DNA from: JACPFV01 sp038043245
GTDB taxonomy: Bacteria; Pseudomonadota; Gammaproteobacteria; Nevskiales; Nevskiaceae
DNA length: 26,129 bases
Assembly: GCA_038043245.1 (NCBI GenBank)
Contig: JBBTCH010000013.1
Span: 1 to 26,129 of the forward strand
Direction: 5' to 3'
Position 1 is the stretch's first letter. The number at the start of each line of letters is the position of its first letter. The translations under genes and the position numbers were made by a program. Positions 1-9,254 of the stretch are shown here, piece after piece. The notes below the pieces were generated by a model. The model searched no databases. It saw only the letters and a program-made list of their open reading frames with translations, and was not told the DNA's origin.

Positions 1-1798
1 CGACCAGCGGTGCGTCGAAGTTCTGGTAGATGCCCTCGAACGCCTGCTGCACTTTGGCCAGTGAGTATTCGCAGGCGTACTGCAGCAAGGGCAGGTCTTC
101 CGCCTTGCGGCCTTCGGCCTCGAAGCGGCGCAGCGCCGCGGTGGCGATCAACTGCCAGGCCAGTGCATCGGCCAGACGGCCGGTGAGTTTGCCGCGCGCC
201 TTGAGTTTGCCGCCGATGAAGAACATGGCGAGGTTGGTCAGCTGCGCGTAACGCGTGCCGGCCCAGCCGAGGCGTCGGTAATACTTTGCCGTCGGGCCGC
301 TCACGGGGCTGCCTGCGCTCCAGCCGCGCGTCAGCGTGCGCGTGAGGTTGCGCAGCACCGTCATCGCGAACTGGCCGAACCAGGCGAGCAGGTTGCTGCG
401 GAACGCGGCTACATTGTCCTGTTCGACCGCGTGCACGACTTTCAACGCATACGGGTGGCAGCGCGTCGCGCCCTGGCCGAACACGATCAGCGTGCGCGTC
501 ATGATGTTGGCGCCCTCGACGGTGACGCCGACCGGCGCGGACGAGTAGAGCGTGCCAAGGATGTTGTTGCGGCCCTGCATGATGCCGGCGCCGGCGAACA
601 CATCCATGCTGTCGACGCCGAGCTCGCGCGCGACTTCAGTGCTGTAGGCCTTGAGAATGGCCGAGACCACCGGTGGCGGATGGCCGCTGTCCACCGCCGA
701 GACGAAGAACACGCGTGCGGCGTCGAACGCGTAGGTGAGCGCCGCGATCTTGCCGACCTTGTCCTCGACGCCTTCCATGCGGCCGATCGGGATGCCGAAC
801 TGCTGGCGCACCATCGAGTAGGGACCGGTGACGGCAGCGATGGTTTTCATCGCGCCGATCGCGCCCGCGGGTAGCGACACCATGCGGCCGCCGGCGAGCT
901 GTTCCATCAGCATGCGCCAGCCCTGGCCGGCGTATTCGGTGCCGCCGATGATCTGCTTGGCGGAGACGACGACGTCCTTGCCGATGATCGGGCCGTTGTA
1001 GAACGGCTCGCCGATCGGGTCGTGGTGATCGCCGATGGTCAGGCCCGGAGTGCCCTTGTGCAGCATCACCACGGTGATGCCGGCGTCCACGCCCTTGCCC
1101 AGAAGATTCGCCGGGTCATGCAGCTTGCACGCAAGCGAGATCAGGTTCGCCACCGGCGCCAGCGTGATGTAACGCTTGCGGAAGTTGAGCTTGATCTTGA
1201 TCTCGCCGTCGCCGTCCTTGAACACCTGGCCTTCGGCTTTGATCGAAGCGGCGTCGGAGCCGGCGGTCGGCTCGGTGAGGCCGAAGCAGGGGATGTAGTC
1301 GCCCTTGGCCAGCTTGGGCAGGTAGTGCGACTTCTGAGCCTCGGTGCCGTAGTGATGGATCAGCTCGGCCGCGCCGAGCGAGTTGGTGATGACGATGAAG
1401 GTGCTGACCACGCCCGACACCGTGCCGGCCTTGACCATGATGGTGCTGATCGCCAGCTTGGAGAATTCGAGGCCGCCATATTTCTTCGGGATCAGCATGC
1501 CGAAGAAGCCTTTCTGCTTCATGAAGTCGAGCACTTCGCGCGGCATCACTCGCGATTTCGCGACTTCGTGGCGGTCGAACAGACGACACAGCTCGTCGCA
1601 GGTGACGTCGAGGAAATGCTGTTCCTCGGGGTTCAGCTTGCCGTAGTTCTCGGACAGGATGCGCTTGAAATCCGGATTGCCGCCGAAGAATTCGCCGTCG
1701 ATCCACACCGCGCCGGCTTCCAGCGCCTGGCGCTCGGTATCGGAAATCTGCGGCAGCATCTTCTGCGCCTTCATCATCTTCATCAGGGCTGTAAACAT
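1..1798 (-). CDS. fadE: FadE-type acyl-CoA dehydrogenase, 3' end outside window (partial)
   Basis: Flavoprotein that introduces the trans-2 double bond into acyl-CoA, the first step of beta-oxidation. The visible part is 599 residues, open from the ATG at 1796-1798 to the window edge; the last roughly 100 residues of a FadE-length protein are missing. Recognisable FadE stretches include ALEAGAVWIDGEFF near the N-terminus, CFGLTEPTAGSDAASI, RYITLAPVANLISLACKL, and TVEGANIMTR with the expected catalytic glutamate at E428, followed by FGQGATRCHPY. The C-terminal part continues as the FadE-specific domain (DUF1974-like). The start has a clear AAGGAG Shine-Dalgarno sequence at about 1805-1810. Compared with E. 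coli FadE as I remember it, the N-terminal hydrophobic extension is absent, so this version is probably soluble or only peripherally bound. It is the last visible gene of the fad operon, 32 nt after the alpha-subunit gene. Confidence 0.93.
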   Translation of the reverse strand, partial: MFTALMKMMKAQKMLPQISDTERQALEAGAVWIDGEFFGGNPDFKRILSENYGKLNPEEQHFLDVTCDELCRLFDRHEVAKSRVMPREVLDFMKQKGFFGMLIPKKYGGLEFSKLAISTIMVKAGTVSGVVSTFIVITNSLGAAELIHHYGTEAQKSHYLPKLAKGDYIPCFGLTEPTAGSDAASIKAEGQVFKDGDGEIKIKLNFRKRYITLAPVANLISLACKLHDPANLLGKGVDAGITVVMLHKGTPGLTIGDHHDPIGEPFYNGPIIGKDVVVSAKQIIGGTEYAGQGWRMLMEQLAGGRMVSLPAGAIGAMKTIAAVTGPYSMVRQQFGIPIGRMEGVEDKVGKIAALTYAFDAARVFFVSAVDSGHPPPVVSAILKAYSTEVARELGVDSMDVFAGAGIMQGRNNILGTLYSSAPVGVTVEGANIMTRTLIVFGQGATRCHPYALKVVHAVEQDNVAAFRSNLLAWFGQFAMTVLRNLTRTLTRGWSAGSPVSGPTAKYYRRLGWAGTRYAQLTNLAMFFIGGKLKARGKLTGRLADALAWQLIATAALRRFEAEGRKAEDLPLLQYACEYSLAKVQQAFEGIYQNFDAPLV

Positions 1799-1830
1799 GA
1801 GATCACTCCTTCAATCAATGAATATTAGGT

Positions 1831-3990
1831 TCAGGCCGCCGCTTTCAAGGCCGCGACGTCTTCGAACTGCCTGCCTTCTTTGGCCATCTTCACCAGCAGC
1901 GAGGCGGGTTTGAAACGGTCGCCATATTTCTTCGCCAGCTGTTTCGAGCGCTCGACGAACTTGCCGACGCCGTAGGCGTTGATGAACTGCAGCGTGCCGC
2001 CCTGGAACGGCGCAAAACCCCAGCCGAAGATCGAGCCGATATTGGTGTCGGCCACGGTCTCGACCACGCCCTCCTGAAAACACTTGGCCGATTCGTTGGC
2101 CATGATGAACATCAACCGGTCCATCAGTTCCTGTTGCGGCAGCTGATCCTTGAGCGGGAAATGCTTGCTCAGTTCCGGCCACAGATGTTTGGGCGCGCCC
2201 TGCGGATAGTCATAGAAACCCTTGCCGGCTTTTTTGCCCGGGCGGTTGAGTTTCTTGACCATGGTCTCGGTGATGCCGTTGGCCGGATGCTCGGGGAAGG
2301 GCTTGCCTTCGGCGGCGAAATCCTTGCGCGTCTGTTCGAGGATGTGCAGCGACAGCGACAGCGAGACCTCGTCGTGCACCGCCAGCGGGCCCACCGGCAT
2401 GCCGGCTTGCAACCCGGCCATCTCGATCGAACGCGGATGCTGGCCATCGAGCAGCAGCGCTCCGCCTTCCTGTACGTAGGTGCCGAACACGCGCGAGGTG
2501 TAGAAGCCGCGCGAGTCGTTGACCACGATCGGCGTCTTCTTGATCTGCTGCACGTAGTCGAAGCCCTTGGCCAGTGTCTCCGGCGAAGTCTTCTTGCCCT
2601 TGATGATCTCGACCAGCGGCATCTTGTCCACCGGCGAGAAGAAATGCAGACCGATGAAGTTCTTCGGCCGCACGCTGGCTTCGGCGAGGCCGGTGATCGG
2701 CAGCGTCGAGGTGTTGGAGGCGAACACTTTGTCCTTGCCCAACAACGCTTCTGCCTTCTTGGTGACGTCGGCCTTGATTGCGCGGTCTTCGAACACCGCT
2801 TCGATGATCAGGTCGCAGCCGGCCATGTCTTCGAACTTCGTCGTCGCCTTGATGCGATCGAGGAAGATCTGTTTGTCGGCTGGCATCATGCGGCCCTTCT
2901 TGACCAGCTTGTCGAGTAGGGCGTCGGAATAACTCTTGCCCTTGTCCGCCGCTTCCTGCGTGGTGTCGAGCAGCACGACTTCCATGCCGACTTTCGCCGA
3001 AACGTAAGCGATGCCCGCACCCATCATGCCGGCGCCGAGCACGCCGAGTTTCTTCACGGTCGATTTTTCAAAACCTTCCGGCCGGCTCTTGCCCTTGTTG
3101 ATGGCATTGAGCTGGAACCACAGCGTGCCAATCATGTTCTTGGAAACCTGGCTCACCACCAGATTCGCGAAGTAGCGCGATTCGATTCTGCAACCGGTGT
3201 CGAAATCGACGATGCCGCCCTCGAACACACAGGACATGATGTTGGTCGCCGCCGGATAGTTGCCATAGGTCTTGGCGTTGGCCATCGACGGCGCGATCGC
3301 CAGCATCTGCACGACGGCCGGGTGTTTGGAATCGCCGCCGGGGAACTTGAACTTGGGGTCGTCCCAGGGCTGCACCGGCTTCGGATTGGCGAGACACCAG
3401 ACTTTGGCGCGCGCCAGTAGTTCTTCGCGGGTCTTCACCAGTTCGTGGACGATACCGGCCTTCTGTGCCGCCTGTGGGTTCAGCTCTTTGCCTTCCAGCA
3501 GCAGCGGCATCGAAGCCTGCATGCCCATGATGCGCGGCAGACGCTGAGTGCCGCCGCCGCCGGGGAGAAGACCCAGCTTCACTTCCGGCAGGCCGAACTT
3601 GATCTTGGGGTCGTCAATGGCGATGCGGTAATGGCAGGCCATCGCGAGTTCCAACCCGCCGCCAAGCGCGGTGCCGTTGAGCGCGGCCACGACCGGGCGG
3701 CCGCATTTTTCGAGACGGCGCAGGAAGGTCTTGTAGGCCTCGGCCATGTCGAAGGCGAGCTTCGGGTCGGTGATCTTGATCAGCCCGTCGATATCGGCAC
3801 CGGCGAGGAATTCCTTCTTCGCCGAGGTGATGATCACGCCCTTGATCGACAGGTCGGTCTCGATCTTCTGGATGGCGTCGGCCAGTGGCTGGGTCAGCTC
3901 CTCGCACAGCACGTTCATCGTGCGGCTGACGAGATTAAGGGTCAGGGTGACGACGCCGTCGGCGTCCTTGTTGAATTGCACTGCGCTCAT
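1831..3990 (-). CDS. fadJ: FadB/FadJ-type fatty-acid oxidation complex alpha subunit
   Basis: Bifunctional 719-aa enzyme with enoyl-CoA hydratase and 3-hydroxyacyl-CoA dehydrogenase activities. The N-terminal crotonase domain (about 1-190) shows AGAD at 63-66, the GTALGGGLELAMAC segment with E114, and GLPEVKLGLLPGGGGTQRLP with E136; E114 and E136 are the expected catalytic glutamates. The dehydrogenase domain starts near 312 with the NAD-binding GAGMMG (319-324), followed by SNTSTLPI and GLHFFSPVDKMPLVEII with catalytic H449 and E461. The C-terminal helical domain follows from about 495. The length fits FadB (about 729) and FadJ (about 714); I cannot decide between the two subfamilies, so the symbol is tentative. 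The ATG is preceded by GAAGGA at about 3998-4003. It lies 18 nt after the thiolase stop and is clearly co-transcribed with it. Confidence 0.95.
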   Translation of the reverse strand: MSAVQFNKDADGVVTLTLNLVSRTMNVLCEELTQPLADAIQKIETDLSIKGVIITSAKKEFLAGADIDGLIKITDPKLAFDMAEAYKTFLRRLEKCGRPVVAALNGTALGGGLELAMACHYRIAIDDPKIKFGLPEVKLGLLPGGGGTQRLPRIMGMQASMPLLLEGKELNPQAAQKAGIVHELVKTREELLARAKVWCLANPKPVQPWDDPKFKFPGGDSKHPAVVQMLAIAPSMANAKTYGNYPAATNIMSCVFEGGIVDFDTGCRIESRYFANLVVSQVSKNMIGTLWFQLNAINKGKSRPEGFEKSTVKKLGVLGAGMMGAGIAYVSAKVGMEVVLLDTTQEAADKGKSYSDALLDKLVKKGRMMPADKQIFLDRIKATTKFEDMAGCDLIIEAVFEDRAIKADVTKKAEALLGKDKVFASNTSTLPITGLAEASVRPKNFIGLHFFSPVDKMPLVEIIKGKKTSPETLAKGFDYVQQIKKTPIVVNDSRGFYTSRVFGTYVQEGGALLLDGQHPRSIEMAGLQAGMPVGPLAVHDEVSLSLSLHILEQTRKDFAAEGKPFPEHPANGITETMVKKLNRPGKKAGKGFYDYPQGAPKHLWPELSKHFPLKDQLPQQELMDRLMFIMANESAKCFQEGVVETVADTNIGSIFGWGFAPFQGGTLQFINAYGVGKFVERSKQLAKKYGDRFKPASLLVKMAKEGRQFEDVAALKAAA

Positions 3991-4008
3991 GTTCGGTTCC
4001 TTCGTGAC

Positions 4009-5214
<1,206 letters not shown>

Positions 5215-5229
5215 GGCGGGTCTCGGTTG

Positions 5230-5243
5230 GTAATTGGAATTAC
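5230..5243. promoter_or_regulatory. Putative TetR-family operator 2 (GTAAT-N4-ATTAC) in the fad leader
   Basis: GTAATTGGAATTAC is an inverted repeat with 6-bp arms around GG. It shares the outer pattern GTAAT-N4-ATTAC with the perfect palindrome at 5387-5400. It lies 15 bp upstream of the preferred thiolase ATG, inside the untranslated leader of the fad transcript, where bound repressor could block elongation. Binding by the adjacent TetR protein is inferred. Confidence 0.55.
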
Positions 5244-5314
5244 GAACTCGCCGGGCTTTCCGCATTACGGACTGAAGCGGGCGGTCTCAAGGCCTTTTGC
5301 ATCAAGGCGTGGAC

Positions 5315-5344
5315 ACCCTAAACAACGATGCTGCACCGTGTCAA
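5315..5344 (-). promoter_or_regulatory. Candidate promoter of the fad operon
   Basis: On the minus strand a perfect -35 hexamer TTGACA (5339-5344) is followed after 18 bp by TAGGGT (5315-5320), which keeps the three most conserved -10 positions. A start near 5308 would give a leader of roughly 95 nt that contains operator 2. The -10 is weak, so this is a candidate only. Confidence 0.4.
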
Positions 5345-5358
5345 TTGCCACAGCGCCG

Positions 5359-5387
5359 TTGACCGGAACGCACATTGGCGCTAGAAG
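5359..5387 (+). promoter_or_regulatory. Candidate promoter of the tetR-family gene
   Basis: TTGACC (5359-5364), a 17-bp spacer and TAGAAG (5382-5387) form a plausible sigma-70 promoter. The presumed start point near 5394 falls within the palindrome at 5387-5400, the geometry expected for autorepression. The -10 element is only moderately good. Confidence 0.4.
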
Positions 5388-5406
5388 TAATACGTATTAC
5401 CGCTAG
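5381..5406. promoter_or_regulatory. Putative TetR-family operator 1 (26-bp imperfect palindrome)
   Basis: The core GTAATACGTATTAC (5387-5400) is a perfect 14-bp palindrome. It is flanked by CTAG at 5381-5384 and 5403-5406, so the dyad extends to 26 bp with only two mismatched base pairs. It ends 9 bp before the ATG of the TetR-family gene and overlaps its candidate promoter. This is the usual location of a TetR-family autoregulatory site. Confidence 0.7.
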
Positions 5407-5415
5407 AGTGCGCGC

Positions 5416-6033
5416 ATGCCCAAAGCAGCCCCCAGTTTGACCGGCCTCGACGCCGAGACCCGCGCCCGAATCGAGCAGGCCGTGCTGGACATCTTCTCCG
5501 AGCGTGAGTTCCACCGCGTCGGCCTGATTGAGATCGCGCGCGCCGCAAATGTTTCTTTACAGACCATCTATAAGTACTACGGCAGCAAGGAGGCCTTGCT
5601 GTTCTCCGCGCTGGATTCCTGGCTCGGCCGCCTCGCAGCGCGCATGGTCGATCATCTGCAGGGTATCGAGGACTACAAGGAAAAACTGCGCAAGGTGTTC
5701 TGGGTGGTGCTCGATTTCTTCGAGAAGAATCCCAAGGTCGCGCAGCTGATCATGAGCTCGGTCTACATCAACACCTGGCGGCAGATGGAGACCTACCAGA
5801 ACCCATTGTTGTTCGGCGCGTTCATGAAGGTGCTCGGCGAGGGCCGCGCACGCGGCATCCTCAACAGCCAGGTGGACGAGAAGATCCTGCTCGACTACAT
5901 CTTCGGCGTGCTCGGCCGGCTGGTGCAGATGTGGATCCAGCGCGGACAGAAGGAGCCGCTGACCCGGCAGGCGAACGTGCTGTTCGAGATGCTGTGGCGT
6001 GCGATTTCGCTGCCACCGAAAGGCAAGGGTTAG
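5416..6033 (+). CDS. TetR/AcrR-family transcriptional regulator of the fad operon (inferred target)
   Basis: 205-aa DNA-binding regulator. The N-terminal helix-turn-helix domain spans about residues 14-60: IEIARAANVSLQTIYKYYGSKEALL matches the TetR signature, including the recognition-helix TIYKYYGSKE. The remaining helical C-terminal domain would bind the effector. The gene diverges from the beta-oxidation operon and lies next to two GTAAT-N4-ATTAC sites, so an acyl-CoA-responsive repressor of fatty-acid degradation is the natural inference; the ligand cannot be read from sequence. The ATG has only a weak GAG-type ribosome-binding site. The stop codon overlaps the stop region of the convergent lysE-family gene by 4 bp (6030-6033). 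Confidence 0.9.
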   Translation: MPKAAPSLTGLDAETRARIEQAVLDIFSEREFHRVGLIEIARAANVSLQTIYKYYGSKEALLFSALDSWLGRLAARMVDHLQGIEDYKEKLRKVFWVVLDFFEKNPKVAQLIMSSVYINTWRQMETYQNPLLFGAFMKVLGEGRARGILNSQVDEKILLDYIFGVLGRLVQMWIQRGQKEPLTRQANVLFEMLWRAISLPPKGKG

Positions 6034-6662
6034 CTCAGGCGGCTCAGCAGCATTCCGACACCCAGCGCGATCAGAATCGCGCCCATCGCCCGGTCAATCA
6101 GATGGGCTGATCGGCGCAGTCGCTGACGCAATTTTTCTTTCGACAGCAGTAGTGCGACCAGCGCAAACCAGCCGAACGTCGTCAGTGGCAGCCACAGACC
6201 CAGAATCACCTTGAGCGACATAGGCATCGGGCCGGTGATGACGGCGGTGAACAGTGCGACGAAGAACAGCGTGGCCTTGGGATTGAGCACGTTGGTCAGC
6301 AGGCCGATGGTGTAGTTCTTTTTCCAGTCGCCGGCCTGTGCGGCGGGCAGCGTATCGCCCGACTCAGGGTGCGGTTGCGAGCGCAGAGCGCCATAACCCA
6401 TGTAGAGCAGGAAACCCGCGCCGGCATAGGCGATCCACGACAGGAATTGCGGATAGCGTTCGAGGATCCACGCCAATCCGAACAGTCCGTAAGCGACATG
6501 GAACAGGATGCCGCTGCCGATGCCGGCGGCGGTCCACAGCCCGGCGCTGCGGCCATGGCTCAGCGACTGGCGGCTGACCATGGCGAAGTCCGGGCCGGGG
6601 CTGGCGACAGCAAGCGCGTGCGCCAATGCCACCGTGCCAAAAATCGCCAGTGAACTGTCCAT
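6030..6662 (-). CDS. LysE/RhtB-family amino-acid or metabolite exporter
   Basis: Inner-membrane protein of about 210 aa with the hydrophobic pattern of the LysE/RhtB family (about six membrane segments). Family marks are ASPGPDFAMVSRQSLSHGRSAG at the N-terminus (the PGP motif), AGAGFLLYMGYGALRS, and NVLNPKATLFFVALF in the middle. Members export amino acids, homoserine lactone and related compounds; the substrate here is unknown. Two adjacent start codons are possible, GTG at 6663-6665 or ATG at 6660-6662; I use the ATG. No clear Shine-Dalgarno sequence is visible, and the gene starts 12 nt after the stop of the upstream tandem-GST gene, so it is probably translated from the same mRNA. It converges with the tetR-family gene, sharing 4 bp at the stops. 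Confidence 0.88.
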   Translation of the reverse strand: MDSSLAIFGTVALAHALAVASPGPDFAMVSRQSLSHGRSAGLWTAAGIGSGILFHVAYGLFGLAWILERYPQFLSWIAYAGAGFLLYMGYGALRSQPHPESGDTLPAAQAGDWKKNYTIGLLTNVLNPKATLFFVALFTAVITGPMPMSLKVILGLWLPLTTFGWFALVALLLSKEKLRQRLRRSAHLIDRAMGAILIALGVGMLLSRLS

Positions 6663-6674
6663 CACCAGACGGGT

Positions 6675-7424
6675 TTACAGCGCGTAGGTTTTTTCCAGAT
6701 ACGCCACGATGGCGTCGGATTCGTACATCTCGGTGCCGGTGTTCGGGTCGATGAGATACGGCACCTGCACCTTGCCGGTTTTCTCGAACAAGACTTTGCG
6801 ATTGCGGCCGCTGTCCTTGGGGCCCTTGAACAACTTGTCGCGGAAACTCGGCGGGCCCATGTCGCTCCACGCCGCCTTGCCGGTGTTGCGCAGGATGTAC
6901 GGGATCTCCAGCTCGCACAGCAGTTCGCGCACCGGGCGCGAATACGGGCTGGTCTCGAAGCTGAACAGTTCCAACGGTTTTGTCGGCGCCTTCGACGGCC
7001 GCGCCTTGACGCCCTTGCCGTAGCGCAGGCCGGACATCAGGAACGAACCGGTGAGTGCCAGCGGACGGATCATGTTCACGCGGCGCTTATAGGTTTTCGA
7101 CAGGTAATTGATGATGTCGGCCGACTCGTACATCTGCGTGCCGGTGTTCGGGTCGACCAGGAATGGAAACAATTGCTTGCCGCCGAGCTGTTCGGCCTTG
7201 GGACGGAAACGCGTGCCGCCCGCCGGACACGGGTAGATCATCACGTCGAGATCGAGCTCGCACAGCACTGCGCGTACCAGGCGACAGTAGGGCGACAGCT
7301 CCATGTCGTAGAGCTCGAGCAGCTTTGCGGGCCGCTCGCGCGCCGGGGCGAATGCGGCGGTGCCGCGCCAGCCACTCAAGGTGCCGCCGAGCAATCCCGA
7401 AGTCACATCCCAAGCGGTGGCCAT
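6675..7424 (-). CDS. Tandem glutathione S-transferase N-terminal (thioredoxin-fold) domain protein
   Basis: 249-aa protein made of two related thioredoxin-fold GST-N domains. Domain 1 (about 35-112) has LELYDMELSPYCRLVRAVLCEL and LVDPNTGTQMYESADIINYL. Domain 2 (about 140-249) has LELFSFETSPYSRPVRELLCEL and LIDPNTGTEMYESDAIVAYL. The parallel motifs show an internal duplication. Domain 1 keeps a cysteine (C47) at the CxxC/S-type position, while domain 2 has serine (S152). No GST C-terminal helical domain is present. A glutathione-dependent redox or binding role is inferred from the fold. The start MATAWDVTSG at 7424 is chosen; an in-frame extension to 7526 would overlap the end of purH and encodes low-complexity sequence. 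The ATG lies 10 nt after the purH stop, so it is in that operon. Confidence 0.87.
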   Translation of the reverse strand: MATAWDVTSGLLGGTLSGWRGTAAFAPARERPAKLLELYDMELSPYCRLVRAVLCELDLDVMIYPCPAGGTRFRPKAEQLGGKQLFPFLVDPNTGTQMYESADIINYLSKTYKRRVNMIRPLALTGSFLMSGLRYGKGVKARPSKAPTKPLELFSFETSPYSRPVRELLCELEIPYILRNTGKAAWSDMGPPSFRDKLFKGPKDSGRNRKVLFEKTGKVQVPYLIDPNTGTEMYESDAIVAYLEKTYAL

Positions 7425-7434
7425 GTTTTTTTTC

Positions 7435-8994
7435 TCAGTGACGAAAGTGACGCGTGCCAGTGAACACCATCGCCATGCCGTGTTCGTCGGCGGCGGCGAT
7501 GACCTCGTTGTCGCGCATCGAGCCACCGGGCTGAATCACGGCGGTGATACCGGCGGCCGCGGCGGCGTCGATGCCGTCGCGGAACGGGAAGAAGGCGTCG
7601 GAGGCCATCACCGAACCTGCAACGATGAGTTTTTCGTCGGCGGCTTTGATGCCGGCGATCTTCGCCGAGTAGACGCGGCTCATCTGGCCGGCGCCGACGC
7701 CGATGGTCTGGCGGTTTCGCGCGTAGACGATGGCGTTGGATTTCACGAACTTGGCGACCTTGCAGGCAAAGATCAGGTCGTGGATCTCGGTCTCGGTCGG
7801 AGCACGTTTGCTGACGATCTTGAGCTGCGATTCCTGCACCAAGGCATCGTCGCGGTCCTGCACCAGCAGGCCGCCATTGATGCGCTGGTAGTGCAGCGAC
7901 GGCGCGCGGCTCGCCGGCCATTCGCCGGTTTCGAGCAGGCGCACGTTCTGTTTGGCGGTGACGGCTTGTTTCGCGGCGGCGCTGATCTTCGGCGCGAGGA
8001 TCACCTCGACGAACTGGCGATCAACGATGGTCTTGGCGGTGGCGCCGTCCAATTCGCGGTTGAAGGCGATGATGCCGCCGAAAGCCGAAGTCGGATCGGT
8101 CTGGTAGGCGAGGTCGTAGGCCTTGCCGATACCGTCGAGACTCACCGCCACGCCGCAAGGGTTGGCGTGCTTGACGATGACGCAGGCCGGTTTACTGAAG
8201 GCCTTGACGCATTCGAGCGCGGCGTCGGCGTCGGCGATGTTGTTGTACGACAGTTCTTTGCCCTGCAGCTGAACCGACGAGGCCAGCGTGCCGGCTTCCG
8301 GTTTTGCCTCGGCATAGAACGCGGCCTGCTGATGCGGGTTCTCGCCGTAGCGCAGTTCCTGGCGTTTCTCGAACTGCAGGCCGAGCACGCCGGGGAATTG
8401 TGCGTGCTTGCCATCGGCATTGAGGCTGCTGAGATAGCCCGAAACCATCGCGTCGTAGCGCGAGGTATGCGCGTAGGCTTTGGTGGCGAGCGCGCGTCGG
8501 GTGGCGTCGGTCACGCCGCCGGCCTCGATTTCCTTGAGCACGGTCACGTAGTCGGCGGGGTCCACGAGGATTGCCACATGCGCGTGGTTCTTCGCCGAGG
8601 CGCGCACCATCGCCGGGCCGCCGATGTCGATGTTCTCGATGGCGTCTTCGAACCTGCAGTCGAGTTGGGCCACGGTCTGCTCGAACGGGTAGAGGTTCAC
8701 CACCACCAGATCGATCGGGGCGATGCCGTGCTGCTGCATCACCGCCTCATCGACGCCGCGGCGGGCGAGGATGCCGCCATGGATCTTCGGATGCAGCGTC
8801 TTGACGCGGCCGTCCATGATCTCGGGAAAACCGGTGTGCTCGCTGACTTCCTTGACCGCGATCTTCTCAGCCTTGAGCAGCTTGTAGGTGCCGCCGGTAG
8901 AGAGCAGTTCGATGCCGCGCGCTGCAAGCGCGCGGGCGAATTCGACGAGGCCGGTCTTGTCGGAGACCGACAGCAGGGCACGCTTTGGAGTCAT
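7435..8994 (-). CDS. purH: Bifunctional purine biosynthesis protein PurH (AICAR transformylase / IMP cyclohydrolase)
   Basis: 519-aa cytosolic enzyme for the last two steps of IMP synthesis. The N-terminal IMP cyclohydrolase domain (about 1-145) carries KRALLSVSDKTGLVEFARAL, STGGTYKLL and TLHPKIHGGIL. The C-terminal transformylase domain carries RYGENPHQQAAFY, the catalytic KHANPCG motif (K275, H276) and TDPTSAFGGIIAFN. The length is close to E. coli PurH (529). Its ATG overlaps the stop codon of the fis gene as TAATG, so translation is probably coupled. The tandem-GST and LysE-family genes follow at 10 and 12 nt spacing. Confidence 0.97.
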   Translation of the reverse strand: MTPKRALLSVSDKTGLVEFARALAARGIELLSTGGTYKLLKAEKIAVKEVSEHTGFPEIMDGRVKTLHPKIHGGILARRGVDEAVMQQHGIAPIDLVVVNLYPFEQTVAQLDCRFEDAIENIDIGGPAMVRASAKNHAHVAILVDPADYVTVLKEIEAGGVTDATRRALATKAYAHTSRYDAMVSGYLSSLNADGKHAQFPGVLGLQFEKRQELRYGENPHQQAAFYAEAKPEAGTLASSVQLQGKELSYNNIADADAALECVKAFSKPACVIVKHANPCGVAVSLDGIGKAYDLAYQTDPTSAFGGIIAFNRELDGATAKTIVDRQFVEVILAPKISAAAKQAVTAKQNVRLLETGEWPASRAPSLHYQRINGGLLVQDRDDALVQESQLKIVSKRAPTETEIHDLIFACKVAKFVKSNAIVYARNRQTIGVGAGQMSRVYSAKIAGIKAADEKLIVAGSVMASDAFFPFRDGIDAAAAAGITAVIQPGGSMRDNEVIAAADEHGMAMVFTGTRHFRH

Positions 8995-9254
8995 TATTTG
9001 CCCGCGCGAACGGGAATCTTGTGCTGGCGGAGCTTCTTGCGCAGCGTGGCGCGGTTCAGTCCCAGGACTTCGGCGGCGCAGGATTGATTGCCTTCGCAGT
9101 ATTCGAGCGTGGCCTTGAGCAGCGGCGGCTCCACTTGCGTCAGGATCGTCTCGTAGAGTCCCTTGGGCTTGTGTCCGTTGAGCTTGCCGAAATAAGCCTC
9201 AAGGCTGTCGGCAACCGAATGACAGAGGGGCTTGGGATCGGATTTGCTGGACAT
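8994..9254 (-). CDS. fis: Fis-family nucleoid-associated DNA-binding protein
   Basis: 86-aa protein. The C-terminal half (about 45-80) matches Fis: LLKATLEYCEGNQSCAAEVL followed by GLNRATLRKKLRQHKI, the helix-turn-helix of this family. The N-terminal part (YFGKLNGHKPKGLYETILTQVE) fits the Fis dimerisation region, but the protein is slightly shorter than the 98-aa E. coli Fis. Fis bends DNA and activates rRNA and tRNA promoters. The gene stands directly before purH rather than after dusB as in enterobacteria. A GC-rich discriminator follows the -10 of the candidate promoter, consistent with growth-rate or stringent control (inference). Confidence 0.92.
   Translation of the reverse strand: MSSKSDPKPLCHSVADSLEAYFGKLNGHKPKGLYETILTQVEPPLLKATLEYCEGNQSCAAEVLGLNRATLRKKLRQHKIPVRAGK

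Noticed and set aside
5215..5265. Upstream ATG for the thiolase (17 extra residues)
   Set aside because: The extra residues are not thiolase-like and cover the putative operator; neither start has a strong ribosome-binding site, so the decision rests on protein homology.
7360..9087. A 575-codon plus-strand open frame opposite purH
   Set aside because: It is the antisense shadow of purH, with low-complexity Gly/Asp/Val/His composition. purH itself has all its motifs.
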